DNA of 64,000 nt from JAFIEN01 sp051859505 (GTDB lineage: Bacteria > Pseudomonadota > Alphaproteobacteria > Rhodobacterales > Rhodobacteraceae). Under the pieces are notes generated by a model. That model ran no database searches, was not told the origin of the DNA, and worked only from the letters and a program-made list of their open reading frames with translations. Location of the stretch: contig JBHYFN010000004.1 of NCBI GenBank assembly GCA_051859505.1, positions 69,469-133,468 on the forward strand, written 5' to 3'. Each line of letters opens with the position of its first letter. Position 1 is the stretch's first letter. Both the position numbers and the translations under genes were made by a program. Of the stretch, positions 32,775-40,450 are shown piece after piece.

Positions 32775-33743
32775 ATGGATTTCGCGACACTCATCCAGAT
32801 CCTCGACAGTTCGATCCGCTTGGCGACGCCGCTGCTTCTGGCCTGTCTGGCGGGGCTGTTCTCGGAACGGGCGGGGATCTTCGACATCGGCCTTGAAGGC
32901 AAGATGCTGGTCGCCGCGCTGATGTCGGCCGCGATCGCGGCCGTGACCGGATCGGTCTGGGTGGGCCTGGCCGCGGGCATCGGAGCCTCGCTGGTGCTGG
33001 CGGGGGTGCATGGGGTCGCCTCGATCACCTTCCGCGGCAACCAGTTGATTTCCGGCGTGGCGATCAACTTTCTGGCCGCGGGCCTGACTGTGCTGATCGC
33101 GCAAAGCTGGTTCGGAGAGGGCGGGCGCACCCCGCAGCTGACGGGAAATGCCCGGTTCTACGAACTCACCCTGCCCTTCGCCGACGGCCTGCGGGACGTC
33201 CCAATACTGGGGCAAGTCTATTCAGTGCTGCTGTCGGATCACACGATCCTTGTCTATATCGCCTTTGCCATGGTGCCTCTGACATGGTGGGTGCTGTTTC
33301 GCACGCGCTTTGGCCTGCGCCTGCGCGCCGTGGGCGAGAATCCGGCAGCTGTCGATACCGCCGGAATTTCGGTCGTGCGGATGCGGTTTCTTGCGGTGAT
33401 GATCTGCGGCGTGCTCTGCGGCATCGCGGGGGCCTTTCTGGCCACCAGCCTGCAGGCCAGCTTCACCAAGGACATGACCGCCGGGCGGGGCTTCATCGCG
33501 CTGGCCGCCCTGATCTTTGCCAAATGGCGGCCGTGGCAGGCGCTTTATGCCTGTCTTCTGTTCGGGTTCCTGGAGGCGCTGGCGCTGCGGCCCGACGTGA
33601 TCGAAAACGTCATCGGGATCCGGGTGCAGGTCCAGTTCCTCGATGCGCTGCCCTATATCCTGACCGTCATCATCCTTGCCGGCTTTGTCGGCAAGGCAAT
33701 CCCGCCGCGCGCGGGCGGAGAAGCCTATGTCAAGGAACGCTGA
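32775..33743 (+). CDS. Nucleoside ABC transporter permease 2
   Basis: 322 residues, BPD_transp_2 family. Motifs: LFSERAGIFDIGLEGKMLVAAL, ISGVAINFLAAGLTVLIAQ, RAVGENPAAVDTAGISVVRMR and a GRGFIALAALIFAKWRPWQAL loop. Start ATG 32775 follows the permease 1 stop by four bases. Its 3' end overlaps PNP by 17 nt, binding uptake tightly to the phosphorolysis step. Confidence 0.93.
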   Translation: MDFATLIQILDSSIRLATPLLLACLAGLFSERAGIFDIGLEGKMLVAALMSAAIAAVTGSVWVGLAAGIGASLVLAGVHGVASITFRGNQLISGVAINFLAAGLTVLIAQSWFGEGGRTPQLTGNARFYELTLPFADGLRDVPILGQVYSVLLSDHTILVYIAFAMVPLTWWVLFRTRFGLRLRAVGENPAAVDTAGISVVRMRFLAVMICGVLCGIAGAFLATSLQASFTKDMTAGRGFIALAALIFAKWRPWQALYACLLFGFLEALALRPDVIENVIGIRVQVQFLDALPYILTVIILAGFVGKAIPPRAGGEAYVKER

Positions 33744-34530
33744 ACTCGTCTCGCTGATCCGGTCCCGCGCCGGGGATGATCCCGTCCGGGTCGGGCTGAT
33801 CCTCGGCACCGGGCTTGGAGGGCTGGCCGCCGGGGTCGAGGGGGTGTCGATCCCCTATGCCGATCTGCCCGGTTTTCCCGAGACGGGCGTGATCGGCCAT
33901 GACCCGAAGCTGACCATCGGCCAGCTTGAAGGGGTGCGCGTCGCCGTTTTCGGCGGGCGGGCGCATTACTACGAGGGGGGCAACCCTTCGGTGATGCGCA
34001 CACCGCTCGAGGTGCTGAAGGCGCTGGGGGCCGATACGCTGATCGTCACCAATGCGGCCGGATCGGTGGATCCCGCGATGCCGACCGGCGCGATCATGGC
34101 GCTGACCGATCACATCGCCTTTTCCGGCCTGAACCCGCTGATCGGCGAGGCGTCGGTCGATCGCTTCGTGCCGATGACCGATGCCTATGACCCGGCCCTG
34201 CGCGACCGCTTTCATGCTGCCGCCCGCGCCGAGGGGATCGAGCTTCATGCGGGCGTCTATGCCTGGTTCTCGGGCCCCTCTTTCGAAACCCCGGCCGAGA
34301 TCCGGGCGATCCGCATTCTGGGTGCGGATGCCGTCGGCATGTCGACCGCGCCGGAGGTGATCCTGGGGCGGTTCCTCGGGCTGCGGGTCGGGGCGATCTC
34401 GAACATCACCAACATGGCCGCGGGCCTGAGTGATGAAAGCATCGGCCATGACCACACGATGGAAATGGCCCCGATCGGCGCCGCGAAACTGGAAAAAGTG
34501 CTGCGCAGGACACTGCGCGATCTGGACTGA
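33727..34530 (+). CDS. Purine-nucleoside phosphorylase, trimeric class
   Basis: 267 residues. It cleaves inosine or guanosine with phosphate to the base and ribose 1-phosphate. Phosphate and substrate motifs are GTGLGGLA, GRAHYYEG, TNAAGSV, the YAWFSGPSFETPAEIRA loop (purine-site Glu) and GMSTAPEVILGRFLGL, with TNMAAGL near the end. ATG 33727 has GGAG upstream and lies inside the permease gene. The link with a BMP-type importer supports nucleosides as the transported solute. Confidence 0.93.
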   Translation: MSRNAELVSLIRSRAGDDPVRVGLILGTGLGGLAAGVEGVSIPYADLPGFPETGVIGHDPKLTIGQLEGVRVAVFGGRAHYYEGGNPSVMRTPLEVLKALGADTLIVTNAAGSVDPAMPTGAIMALTDHIAFSGLNPLIGEASVDRFVPMTDAYDPALRDRFHAAARAEGIELHAGVYAWFSGPSFETPAEIRAIRILGADAVGMSTAPEVILGRFLGLRVGAISNITNMAAGLSDESIGHDHTMEMAPIGAAKLEKVLRRTLRDLD

Positions 34531-34605
34531 TCACTTTCCCACTGGCGGGGCTGGAAAAGCGGGTCCGGGGGTGCTTTCAAAGGGGAAGGCCCCCCGGGAC
34601 GACTG

Positions 34606-35511
34606 ATGCAGCTTTACCTCCCCATCGCCGAGGTTTCGATCAATGCCCTTCTGATCCTCGGGCTCGGCGGGCTTGTGGGGATCCTTTCGGGGATGTTCGG
34701 TGTGGGCGGCGGGTTCCTGATCACGCCGCTTCTGTTCATGGCCGGGATTCCGCCGGCCGTCGCCGTCGCCACCAGCGCCAGCCAGATCGTCGCCTCGTCC
34801 TTTTCGGCGCTTTTGGCGCATCTGAAGCGCCGCAATGTCGATATCCGGATGGGGCTTGTCCTGCTTCTGGGCGGTCTGATCGGATCGGCCCTTGGCGTGA
34901 CGGTGTTCAACATCCTCAAGGCCGCCGGGCAGGTCGATCTGCTGGTCAAGCTCTGCTACGTCGTCTTTCTTGGCATCGTTGGCGGGCTGATGCTGCTGGA
35001 AAGCCTGCGGGCGATGCGCCGCGCGCGTCGGGGGGCGCCGCCCCAACGGCGGCGGCACAACTGGATCCACGCCCTGCCCTTCAAGATCAAGTTCCGCGTC
35101 TCGGGCCTCTATATCTCGGTGATCCCGCCGATCCTTGTGGGGCTTTTCGTCGGGCTGCTGGCGGCGATCATGGGGGTTGGCGGCGGGTTCATCATGGTGC
35201 CGGCGATGATCTATCTTCTGGGCATGCCGACCAAGGTCGTGATCGGCACCTCGCTGTTCCAGATCATCTTCGTCACCGCCTTCACCACGCTCTTGCACGC
35301 GACGACCAATTATACGGTCGATATCATGCTGGCCCTGATCCTGATCCTTGGCGGCGTGATCGGGGCGCAGGTCGGCACACGGATCGGCGTCCTGTTGCGG
35401 GCCGAGCAGTTGCGCGTGCTGCTGGCGGTTCTGGTTCTGGCGGTCTGCGGGCAGCTGGCGCTTGACCTGCTGCTGCGGCCGACCGAGCTTTATTCGATCG
35501 AGGCGATGTGA
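34606..35511 (+). CDS. TSUP family transporter (TauE/SafE)
   Basis: 301-residue membrane protein with about eight TMs in two repeats: LGLGGLVGILSGMFGVGGGFLITPLLFMAGIPP and LFVGLLAAIMGVGGGFIMVPAMIYLLGMPTKVVIGTS. The paired GVGGGF motifs are the TSUP hallmark. These proteins export sulfite, sulfoacetate or other organic anions. A basic cytoplasmic loop (RRARRGAPPQRRRH) joins the repeats. It is coupled to the TIGR02186 gene by TGATG. Confidence 0.92.
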   Translation: MQLYLPIAEVSINALLILGLGGLVGILSGMFGVGGGFLITPLLFMAGIPPAVAVATSASQIVASSFSALLAHLKRRNVDIRMGLVLLLGGLIGSALGVTVFNILKAAGQVDLLVKLCYVVFLGIVGGLMLLESLRAMRRARRGAPPQRRRHNWIHALPFKIKFRVSGLYISVIPPILVGLFVGLLAAIMGVGGGFIMVPAMIYLLGMPTKVVIGTSLFQIIFVTAFTTLLHATTNYTVDIMLALILILGGVIGAQVGTRIGVLLRAEQLRVLLAVLVLAVCGQLALDLLLRPTELYSIEAM

Positions 35512-36266
35512 TGCGCCTCTTGCGCCTCTTTCTGCCGCTCCTCCTGCTCTGCGCCGCGCCGCTGCGCGGAGAAGAGATCGTGCTGGGCCTGTCCAGCGAT
35601 GAAGTGGCGATCACCGCAACCTTCGACGGTTCCGACATCCTGATCTTCGGCGCGGTCAAGCGCGACAGCCCGCCGCCCGAGGCGCCGCTTTCGGTGATCA
35701 TCACCGTCTCGGGCCCGCTCACCCCGCTGGTGGTGCGCAAGAAGGAACGCCGCTTCGGCATCTGGATCAATACCGAGGCCGCCCGGATCAACGCCGCCCC
35801 CTCATTCTATGCCGTCGCCACGACCGGGCCGTTCAACGATGTGCTGAGCCATACCGAGGATCTGCGCCATTCCGTTTCGATCCCGCGGGCGATCCGGTCG
35901 ATCGGCAACGAGGTGATGGATGCCGGCGCCTTCAGCGAGGCGCTGATCCGCATCCGCAAGGAGGATGGGCAATACCTCATGCTCGAGGGCGCCGTCGATC
36001 TGGACCGAGAGACGCTGTTTCGCGCCCAGGTCGCCCTGCCCGCCAATCTGACCGAGGGCGATTATCCGACCCGGATCTTCCTGACGCGCGACGGCAGGGT
36101 CGTGGATATCTACCAGACCTCGATCGCCGTGCAGAAGGTCGGGATCGAGCGCTGGCTGCATGCGCTGGCCCATGACCTGCCGCTTGTCTATGGCGTGCTG
36201 GTCATCGTGCTGGCGGTGCTCTCGGGCTGGCTCGCCTCGGCCGCCTTCCAGCTGATCCGGCGCTGA
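35511..36266 (+). CDS. TIGR02186 family membrane-anchored protein
   Basis: 251 residues. A signal peptide (LLRLFLPLLLLCAAPLRG) leads to a periplasmic beta-rich domain (EEIVLGLSSDEVAITATFDGSDILIFGAVKR ... RKERRFGIWIN) and a single C-terminal TM (LVYGVLVIVLAVLSGWLASAAF). The family is known from alphaproteobacteria beside TauE/SafE genes, as here, and its role is unproven; assisting the exporter is the natural guess. GTG 35508 and ATG 35511 are both possible starts. Confidence 0.88.
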   Translation: MRLLRLFLPLLLLCAAPLRGEEIVLGLSSDEVAITATFDGSDILIFGAVKRDSPPPEAPLSVIITVSGPLTPLVVRKKERRFGIWINTEAARINAAPSFYAVATTGPFNDVLSHTEDLRHSVSIPRAIRSIGNEVMDAGAFSEALIRIRKEDGQYLMLEGAVDLDRETLFRAQVALPANLTEGDYPTRIFLTRDGRVVDIYQTSIAVQKVGIERWLHALAHDLPLVYGVLVIVLAVLSGWLASAAFQLIRR

Positions 36267-36365
36267 CCGAGAGGTTTCAAAAGCTTCGCCCGACGGCCCC
36301 TCCCCATTTCTGGTGGGGGAAAAGCAGTGAGTGTTTCCTTAACGTTCTCCATGCTACTCTAGGTT

Positions 36366-36382
36366 GTTAACGCTTCATTAAC
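36366..36382. promoter_or_regulatory. Candidate lux-type box upstream of the LuxR region
   Basis: GTTAACGCTTCATTAAC: 7-bp arms, 3-bp spacer, one mismatch in the arms. It has the same architecture as the perfect palindrome before luxI (GTTA-x-CG-NNN-CR-x-TAAC overlap). It ends 21 nt before the ATG at 36404, a position that could allow autorepression. Confidence 0.5.
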
Positions 36383-36403
36383 TTTTCGTCATGAGAGTCA
36401 CCC

Positions 36404-36652
36404 ATGGGACAAAGATGGATCATCGACGTGATCGCCGATCTCAAGACCTTTGCCGAAAGCAACGATCTGCCGTTGCTTGCGGCTGAGTTGGCGGAATGTG
36501 GTCATGTGGCCACGGCCGAGATCGACGCGACGAGCAGCGCTGATCGATTCGGGATGGCTGCCAATGGCGTTGAATGTAGAAAAGTACCTCGAGCGGATCG
36601 AACAGGCACAAGGATTATCCGATATCCAGGGCCTGATCGTCGATCTTCGTGA
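36404..36652 (+). CDS. Small conserved-looking ORF in front of the LuxR gene
   Basis: 82 residues. The N-terminal 45 residues (MGQRWIIDVIADLKTFAESN, LPLLAAELAECGHVATAEI) look like a compact amphipathic helical protein. From memory, short proteins of this kind precede LuxR genes in many Rhodobacterales; the function is unknown. The last 30 residues run through the luxR start in another frame and look non-native (VECRKVPRADRTGTRIIRY), so a lost stop or small frameshift near 36550 is possible. Regulation together with LuxR is likely. Confidence 0.55.
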   Translation: MGQRWIIDVIADLKTFAESNDLPLLAAELAECGHVATAEIDATSSADRFGMAANGVECRKVPRADRTGTRIIRYPGPDRRSS

Positions 36653-37337
36653 TCTCTACGGGATCGACCATATCGTTTATCACTGGGTCTCGTCCGACGG
36701 CGAACAATACGGGTTTGGCACCTATGATCCGGCCTGGGCGCAGCGCTATGTCGAACAGGATTACCTGCGCATAGACCCGGTGGTCATCGGCTGTTTCCAG
36801 CGCTTTCATCCGGTCAACTGGAAGCAGCTTGACTGGTCGTCCAAACAGGCCCGCGCCTTTCTTGAGGATGCGATTTCGCATGGCGTGGGCAATCAGGGCT
36901 ATTCGATACCGATCCGCGGCCCGAACGGCCAGTTCGCGCTGTTCACCCTGTCGCACAGCTGCAGCGATGCCGACTGGGACCGTTTCACCAGCGATCACCG
37001 GCGCGAGCTGATCCTGATCGCGCATTACTTCAACCTCAAGGCGCTTGAATTCGAAAAGGCCCGCAGCCCCGAACCGACCCGCGGCCTGTCCCCGCGCGAG
37101 ATCGACGCGCTCACCTTCCTTGCGATGGGCTATGCGCGGGGGCAGGTGGCCGACATGCTGTCGATCTCGGAGCATACGCTGCGGGCCTATATCGAAAGCG
37201 CGCGGTTCAAGCTGGGTGCTGCCAACACCACCCATGCCGTTGCGCGCGCGCTGGCGGACGGGCTGATCGTCGCCAATGCCGCAGCCCGTGGCGCCAAGGG
37301 CGATTGGCCCGGAAAGCAAAGCGCCACGGCGGAATGA
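36564..37337 (+). CDS. LuxR-family quorum-sensing regulator with autoinducer-binding domain
   Basis: 257 residues. The N-terminal acyl-homoserine-lactone domain (about 15-165) keeps the TraR/LuxR ligand residues shifted by one: W58 and Y62 (YDPAWAQRY), D71-P72 (RIDPV) and W86. The C-terminal LuxR HTH (about 174-240) begins GLSPREIDALTFLAMGYARGQVA with E179 and G189, and ends ARFKLGAANTTHAVARAL. ATG 36564 is chosen as the start of the domain; upstream in-frame codons overlap the small ORF. With luxI 120 nt downstream it makes a complete LuxR/LuxI pair. Confidence 0.92.
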   Translation: MALNVEKYLERIEQAQGLSDIQGLIVDLRDLYGIDHIVYHWVSSDGEQYGFGTYDPAWAQRYVEQDYLRIDPVVIGCFQRFHPVNWKQLDWSSKQARAFLEDAISHGVGNQGYSIPIRGPNGQFALFTLSHSCSDADWDRFTSDHRRELILIAHYFNLKALEFEKARSPEPTRGLSPREIDALTFLAMGYARGQVADMLSISEHTLRAYIESARFKLGAANTTHAVARALADGLIVANAAARGAKGDWPGKQSATAE

Positions 37338-37388
37338 CCCCGCGCGCCCCGCCGCGTTAACCTTTCGAAAACCCTTTCGGGACGCTGC

Positions 37389-37433
37389 GTTAGCGGGGCG
37401 CTAACCAGTTCCGCCCTAGCCTTGGTCCATACC
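37389..37433 (+). promoter_or_regulatory. Lux-type box and -10 of the luxI promoter
   Basis: GTTAGCGGGGCGCTAAC (37389-37405) is a perfect 7-3-7 palindrome. CATACC (37428-37433) is a plausible -10. If transcription starts near 37440 the palindrome is centred at about -43, the classical class II position of a lux box that replaces the -35 element. Confidence 0.6.
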
Positions 37434-37457
37434 CGCCAGACAGGGAAAGGACCGGCG

Positions 37458-38090
37458 ATGCTGCGCTATCTTCATGCCCGCGACCTTCACTCCGCACCGC
37501 TCTTGCGCGACACGATGCACCGCGACCGCGCCGATCAGTTCCAGCGCAGGCTCGGCTGGCCGGTCAATGTCGACGAGAACGGGTGGGAGGCTGACGAATA
37601 CGACGCCCTCGACCCGCTCTACGTGATCTGGGAACGGCCCGACGGGCGGCACGGCGGCTCCATGCGCTTTCTGCCGACGACGGGGCGGACGATGGTGAAC
37701 GAACACTTCCTGAACCTGACCAATGGCGTGGCGATCCGCAGCCCCTTCATCTGGGAATGCACCCGGTTCTGTCTGGCCCGGGATGCGGAATCGCGGATCG
37801 CCTCGGCCCTGATGCTCGCGGGGGGAGAGTTGATGCGCGCCTTCGACCTGAGCCATTTCGTCGGGGTTTTCGACGCCCATATGACCCGCGTCTATCGCAT
37901 CATCGGCGCCCTGCCCGAGGTGCTGGGAACCAGCGGTCACGGCCGCGGCGCGATCAGCGTCGGGCTGTGGAGCTATGATGCCAGCGTGCGCGATACGCTG
38001 CTGGCGCGTGCGGGCGTCACCTCGGACCTGTCGGAGCATTGGTTCGAGCGGTCCTTCGGCCATCCTGTCGCCCTTGACATGACCGGCTAG
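37458..38090 (+). CDS. Acyl-homoserine-lactone synthase, LuxI family
   Basis: 210 residues. It makes AHL signals from S-adenosylmethionine and acyl-ACP. All LuxI invariants can be placed: R24, F28, W34, D46, D49, R70, E100 and R103 (HRDRADQFQRRLGW, ADEYD, GGSMRFLPT, FIWECTRFCL). The later part (ALMLAGGELMRAFDLSHFVGVFDAHMTRVYRIIG) is typical acyl-pocket sequence. ATG 37458 has GGAAAGGA upstream. Chain length of the signal cannot be predicted. Positive feedback by the adjacent LuxR is likely. Confidence 0.94.
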   Translation: MLRYLHARDLHSAPLLRDTMHRDRADQFQRRLGWPVNVDENGWEADEYDALDPLYVIWERPDGRHGGSMRFLPTTGRTMVNEHFLNLTNGVAIRSPFIWECTRFCLARDAESRIASALMLAGGELMRAFDLSHFVGVFDAHMTRVYRIIGALPEVLGTSGHGRGAISVGLWSYDASVRDTLLARAGVTSDLSEHWFERSFGHPVALDMTG

Positions 38091-38141
38091 AGGGCCGCCT
38101 CGCCTCTGGCCCCCGCTGCCGGGCGGCGCTAGGGTCGCGTC

Positions 38142-39668
38142 ATGAACGCGCCCGCCCTTGCCCTTTCCTCTGACCAGGCCGAAGCCTGGGACGCGGTCGC
38201 CGTTCTGCTGCGGCAGGCCGGGGTGGATCTGGACGACAGCCTGCTGCAACCGCCGCAATCCGAGGCGCAGGCCGTCATGGCGATCACCGGCAAGGCCGGA
38301 TCGGGCAAGACGATGCTGCTGGCCGCCCTCTATCGCGCGCTGAAGGAGGCGGGGGTCGAGGTCGTCTCGGGCGATTGGGAAGGGCGCAAGCGGCGCGACC
38401 GGCGGACGCTGGCGATCCTTGCGCCCACCAACAAGGCCGCCTCGGTCTTGCGCGCGCGCGGCGTGCCGGCCACGACGATCCACCGCATCCTATATACGCC
38501 GGTCTATGACCCCCAATACGAAAAGGTCGCCGAATGGCTGGCCGGTCAGGGCGACCGTCCCAGCGTCGAGGGGATGAGCGATCTGCAGCTTGACCGGGCC
38601 TTCGCCTCGTATCAGGCGCATGCCTCGGTCCCGGCGGCGCTGGCGGCGGCGGGCTTGCGGGGGTCGGATTTCATCACCGGCTGGAAGCGGCGGGAAGAGC
38701 CGCTCGACATCGGTTTCGTCGATGAAAGCTCGATGCTGGACGCGCGGCAGTTCGACGACCTGAAAGAGATCTTCCCCACCCTCGTGCTGTTCGGCGATCC
38801 CGCGCAACTGCCGCCGGTCCAGAGCACGGGCGGCATGGTGTTTGACGATCTGCCGGCCGCCGTCACCCGCAGCCTCGAGCGGATCCACCGGCAGGATGCC
38901 GACAACCCGATCCTCGATCTGGCCCATGCGCTGGCCGACCCCGCGCTGGAGTTCGAGGATTTCGAGCGCATGGTCGAAGAGGCCGCCCGCCGCGACCCCC
39001 GCGTCGTCATGGCCCAAAGGGTCGAGGCCGATCTGATGGCGCGCTCGCCCGTGCTGGTCTGGCGCAATGCGACGCGGATCCGCCTGATCCACGCCTTCCG
39101 CGCCGCCTTTGACGCCCCGCCCGACCAGCTTTTGCCCGGAGAGCCGCTGATCTGCGACGGGATCGAGCTGCCGCTCAAGCATCGCAAGAAGCGGCTCGAT
39201 CTCGAGGCGCGAGGCCTGATCAAGGGGGCGCAGGTGATCTATCTGGGCGCCGGCCGGCAAAGCGGCTTTTCCCGGCTGCATGTGATCGGCGCCGAAGAGC
39301 CGCAGGTCAGCGCCGCCTCGATCGTGCGGATCGAACAGGAGGGCGATACCGAACCCTTCATCCCCTTCGCCGCCGCGATGGGGGCGACCTTCCTGCATGG
39401 CGCGGCGGTGACGATCCACAAGGCGCAGGGCTCGCAATGGGATGTGGTGCAGGTCTTTGCCCCCGACATCTATGCCGCCAGCCGGATGGGCCGGATCGAG
39501 GCCGGTCAGCCGCTGTGGAAGCGCCTTGCCTATGTCGCGATCACGCGGGCGGAACGTGAATTGCGTTGGGTCGTGCGCCCGATGCTGGCCAAGCCCAAGG
39601 GCGTGTTGGGGACAGAGGATCTGATCGCGCGCCCCGCCGCTTTGCAACTGACAGGAGACGAGACATGA
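38142..39668 (+). CDS. ATP-dependent RecD-like (SF1B) DNA helicase
   Basis: 508 residues. Walker A is ITGKAGSGKT (residues 48-57), then LAILAPTNKAASVLRARG, Walker B FVDESSML, motif III LFGDPAQLPPV and the C-terminal HKAQGSQWDVVQVF plus LAYVAITRAERELRWVV of the UvrD_C_2 domain. No RecBCD partner is nearby. Stand-alone RecD-like helicases act in replication or repair. The stop overlaps the SDR gene (ATGA). Confidence 0.9.
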   Translation: MNAPALALSSDQAEAWDAVAVLLRQAGVDLDDSLLQPPQSEAQAVMAITGKAGSGKTMLLAALYRALKEAGVEVVSGDWEGRKRRDRRTLAILAPTNKAASVLRARGVPATTIHRILYTPVYDPQYEKVAEWLAGQGDRPSVEGMSDLQLDRAFASYQAHASVPAALAAAGLRGSDFITGWKRREEPLDIGFVDESSMLDARQFDDLKEIFPTLVLFGDPAQLPPVQSTGGMVFDDLPAAVTRSLERIHRQDADNPILDLAHALADPALEFEDFERMVEEAARRDPRVVMAQRVEADLMARSPVLVWRNATRIRLIHAFRAAFDAPPDQLLPGEPLICDGIELPLKHRKKRLDLEARGLIKGAQVIYLGAGRQSGFSRLHVIGAEEPQVSAASIVRIEQEGDTEPFIPFAAAMGATFLHGAAVTIHKAQGSQWDVVQVFAPDIYAASRMGRIEAGQPLWKRLAYVAITRAERELRWVVRPMLAKPKGVLGTEDLIARPAALQLTGDET

Positions 39669-40393
39669 AGACCATCGTCGTGACCGGGGCATCAAGCGGG
39701 ATCGGCCGCGCGGTGGCCCTGAAATTCCTTTCCCAGGGCTGGCGCGTGGGCCTGATCGCGCGCCGGGCGGATCGGCTGGCCGAACTGGCCGCCGGGCATG
39801 ACGGGGCGATCCCGCTACCCTGCGACGTGACGCAGGAGGACGAGGTGGACCACGCCTTCGACGCCTTCCTGCTTCATGCCGGGCGGATCGACGTGCTGTT
39901 CAACAATGCCGGCATCTTCACCCCGCCCGCGCCGATCGACGAGATTCCAGTCGCCGACTGGCACAATGCCGTGGCGGTGAACCTGACGGGCATGTTCCTC
40001 TGCGCGCGGGCCGCCTTTGGACGGATGCGCAAACAGGATCCGCAGGGCGGGCGGATCATCAACAACGGCTCGATCTCGGCCTATGCGCCGCGCGAAGGGT
40101 CTGTCACCTACACCACGACGAAACATGGCGTGACGGGGCTGACCCGGACGCTGGCCTATGACGGGCGCGCATTCGATATCGCCTGCGGCCAGATCGATAT
40201 CGGCAATGCAAGGACCGAGATGGTCGAGGCCCTGATCGAACGCGAGATCGCGGCCGGCCGCCCGGTGCCCTATACGATGGACGTGGGCATCGTGGCGGAT
40301 GCCGTCCTGCGCATGGCCGAGCTTCCGCCCGAGGCCAATGTCCTGTTCCAGACGGTCATGGCCACCAAGATGCCCTTCGTCGGGCGGGGCTGA
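39665..40393 (+). CDS. SDR family oxidoreductase
   Basis: 242-residue Rossmann enzyme. Cofactor motif TGASSGIG (residues 7-14), LFNNAGIF, NNGSISAYAPREG with the catalytic Ser, and the active-site Y-x3-K in TYTTTKHG. An arginine doublet after beta 2 (IARRADR) suggests NADP(H). The substrate is unknown. ATG 39665 is set by the four-base overlap with the helicase gene. Coupling to a helicase is probably incidental. Confidence 0.9.
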   Translation: MKTIVVTGASSGIGRAVALKFLSQGWRVGLIARRADRLAELAAGHDGAIPLPCDVTQEDEVDHAFDAFLLHAGRIDVLFNNAGIFTPPAPIDEIPVADWHNAVAVNLTGMFLCARAAFGRMRKQDPQGGRIINNGSISAYAPREGSVTYTTTKHGVTGLTRTLAYDGRAFDIACGQIDIGNARTEMVEALIEREIAAGRPVPYTMDVGIVADAVLRMAELPPEANVLFQTVMATKMPFVGRG

Positions 40394-40450
40394 ACCACCC
40401 TCGCCGCGAGGGCCGCGTCAAGCGGAGGGCGGAGGGCGGAGGGGCGGCGG

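Noticed and set aside
30044..33130. 1028-codon open frame on the minus strand opposite the nucleoside ABC genes
   Set aside because: It is antisense to three well-supported transporter genes, has a His/Asp/Arg/Gly-rich composition with no domain, and arises from the high-GC codon pattern of the real genes.
36301..36320. Hairpin CCCCA/TGGGG after the TIGR02186 gene as a terminator
   Set aside because: The stem is only five base pairs and the following bases are A-rich on the plus strand instead of T-rich.
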